NCBI GenBank assembly: GCA_030765605.1
Contig: JAVCCG010000069.1
Coordinates: 1 to 48,508 of the forward strand
Reading direction: 5' to 3'
Source: Candidatus Alcyoniella australis
Lineage (GTDB): Bacteria; Lernaellota; Lernaellaia; JAVCCG01; Alcyoniellaceae
Length of the DNA stretch: 48,508 nucleotides
The notes under the pieces were generated by a model. The model saw nothing but the letters and a program-made list of their open reading frames with translations. It did not search any database and was not told where the DNA came from. The translations under genes were made by a program, and so were the position numbers. The number at the start of each line of letters is the position of its first letter. The stretch's first letter is position 1. Of the stretch, positions 48,188-48,508 are shown piece after piece.

Positions 48188-48508
48188 GCTCGCCCCGGAC
48201 CAGGAGCAGCACCAGCGAGGCCAGAGCCGCGGCCACAGCGCCGCAGGCAAAGGCTGCCGGCGCGCCGACAAACTTCCAGATCAGGCCGAACAACAGCGAG
48301 GCGGGCAGCGCGCCGATCCCCACGCTGAGGTGGAACCAGCCGTAGGCGCTGCCGCGCTGCTGCGCCGGGACCAGGTCCGCGACCAGCGCCCGCTCCGGCC
48401 CCTCGACCAGGGCGTAGTACATGCCGTAGGCCGCGAACAACGCCCAGACGTGCCAGGCAGTTGTGGCCAGGCCCAGCAGCAGGTAGACCACGGCGTATAA
48501 TCCCCAAC
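48177..48508 (-). CDS. MFS transporter, C-terminal part (cut by window edge)
   Basis: About 110 codons are visible, entering from the right edge in frame (WGLYAVVYLLLG). Four hydrophobic segments remain. 'MYYALVEGPERALVADLVPA' followed by 'QQRGSAYGWFHLSVGIGALP' is the MFS loop and helix pattern with the acidic/'P..RG.A.G' motif between helices 8-11. The last helix 'AFACGAVAAALASLVLLLV' ends in RGERRL. The substrate cannot be told. The last codons lie inside repeat copy E, so insertion of the repeat may have supplied the present C-terminus. The rest of the gene is outside the window. Confidence 0.82.
   Translation of the reverse strand, partial: WGLYAVVYLLLGLATTAWHVWALFAAYGMYYALVEGPERALVADLVPAQQRGSAYGWFHLSVGIGALPASLLFGLIWKFVGAPAAFACGAVAAALASLVLLLVRGERRL

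Overview
The window is GC-rich, densely packed bacterial chromosome from a Gram-negative (diderm) organism. Lipoproteins with lipoboxes, an MltD-type lytic transglycosylase, an O-antigen-ligase-like protein, an MMPL/RND exporter and a dusB-fis gene pair all point that way. Gene content (B12-dependent radical SAM pairs, a MEMO-like protein with an N-terminal extension, standalone MshEN, Rho, Tat-type TldD) fits the former Deltaproteobacteria or a related candidate phylum. I cannot place it more precisely without a search. I saw no rRNA, tRNA, CRISPR array, prophage or intact insertion sequence.

Layout. 1-2.8 kb: a TldD/TldE(PmbA) protease pair behind a small MshEN-domain gene (minus). 2.9-6.8 kb: a LarA-like nickel racemase homologue, an HtrA protease and an orphan lipoprotein. 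6.8-8.7 kb: a tightly overlapped dusB-fis-thiE operon (minus). 8.8-16.3 kb: a plus-strand run of mltD, a membrane/beta-propeller protein, a Kbl/BioF-type alpha-oxoamine synthase and two overlapping B12-binding radical SAM enzymes. 16.3-24.9 kb: a phosphodiester-glycosidase-like protein, a secreted gluzincin peptidase coupled to a MEMO-like protein, a GT-C glycosyltransferase with TPRs, a TlpA-like thioredoxin, a UbiA-type prenyltransferase and an O-antigen-ligase-like protein. 25.1-31.8 kb: an arginine operon in the order argG-H-J-B-D-C; argF is absent here. 31.9-38.8 kb: an SGNH hydrolase, then an MMPL exporter, a second membrane/beta-propeller protein and an ArsB/NhaD-type transporter in one overlapped operon. 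38.9-42.1 kb: a secreted GH172 (DUF2961) protein with a lipoprotein, then a DUF3892 gene in a locally AT-rich patch. 42.4-47.6 kb: rho, a membrane histidine-kinase-like protein lacking its phospho-acceptor histidine, a membrane sulfatase-fold protein and a monohaem cytochrome c. 47.6-48.5 kb: a gene-free repeat patch and the end of an MFS transporter.

The non-coding part holds the least explained signals. A family of about 60-bp intergenic repeats occurs five times. It has a conserved box followed by a hairpin whose outer base pairs change together between copies. A 294-bp segment bounded by 31/32-bp inverted repeats sits at 47715-48008. Two AT-rich palindromes share their flanks although they lie about 41 kb apart. 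Many first genes have a promoter-like -10 box only 6-10 bases before the start codon, which predicts leaderless mRNAs. Several convergent pairs overlap by exactly four bases at their stop codons, so there is no room for intrinsic terminators; this fits heavy reliance on Rho.

All calls come from reading the sequence and translations by eye. Domain names are family recognition, not database results, and promoter calls are pattern matches.
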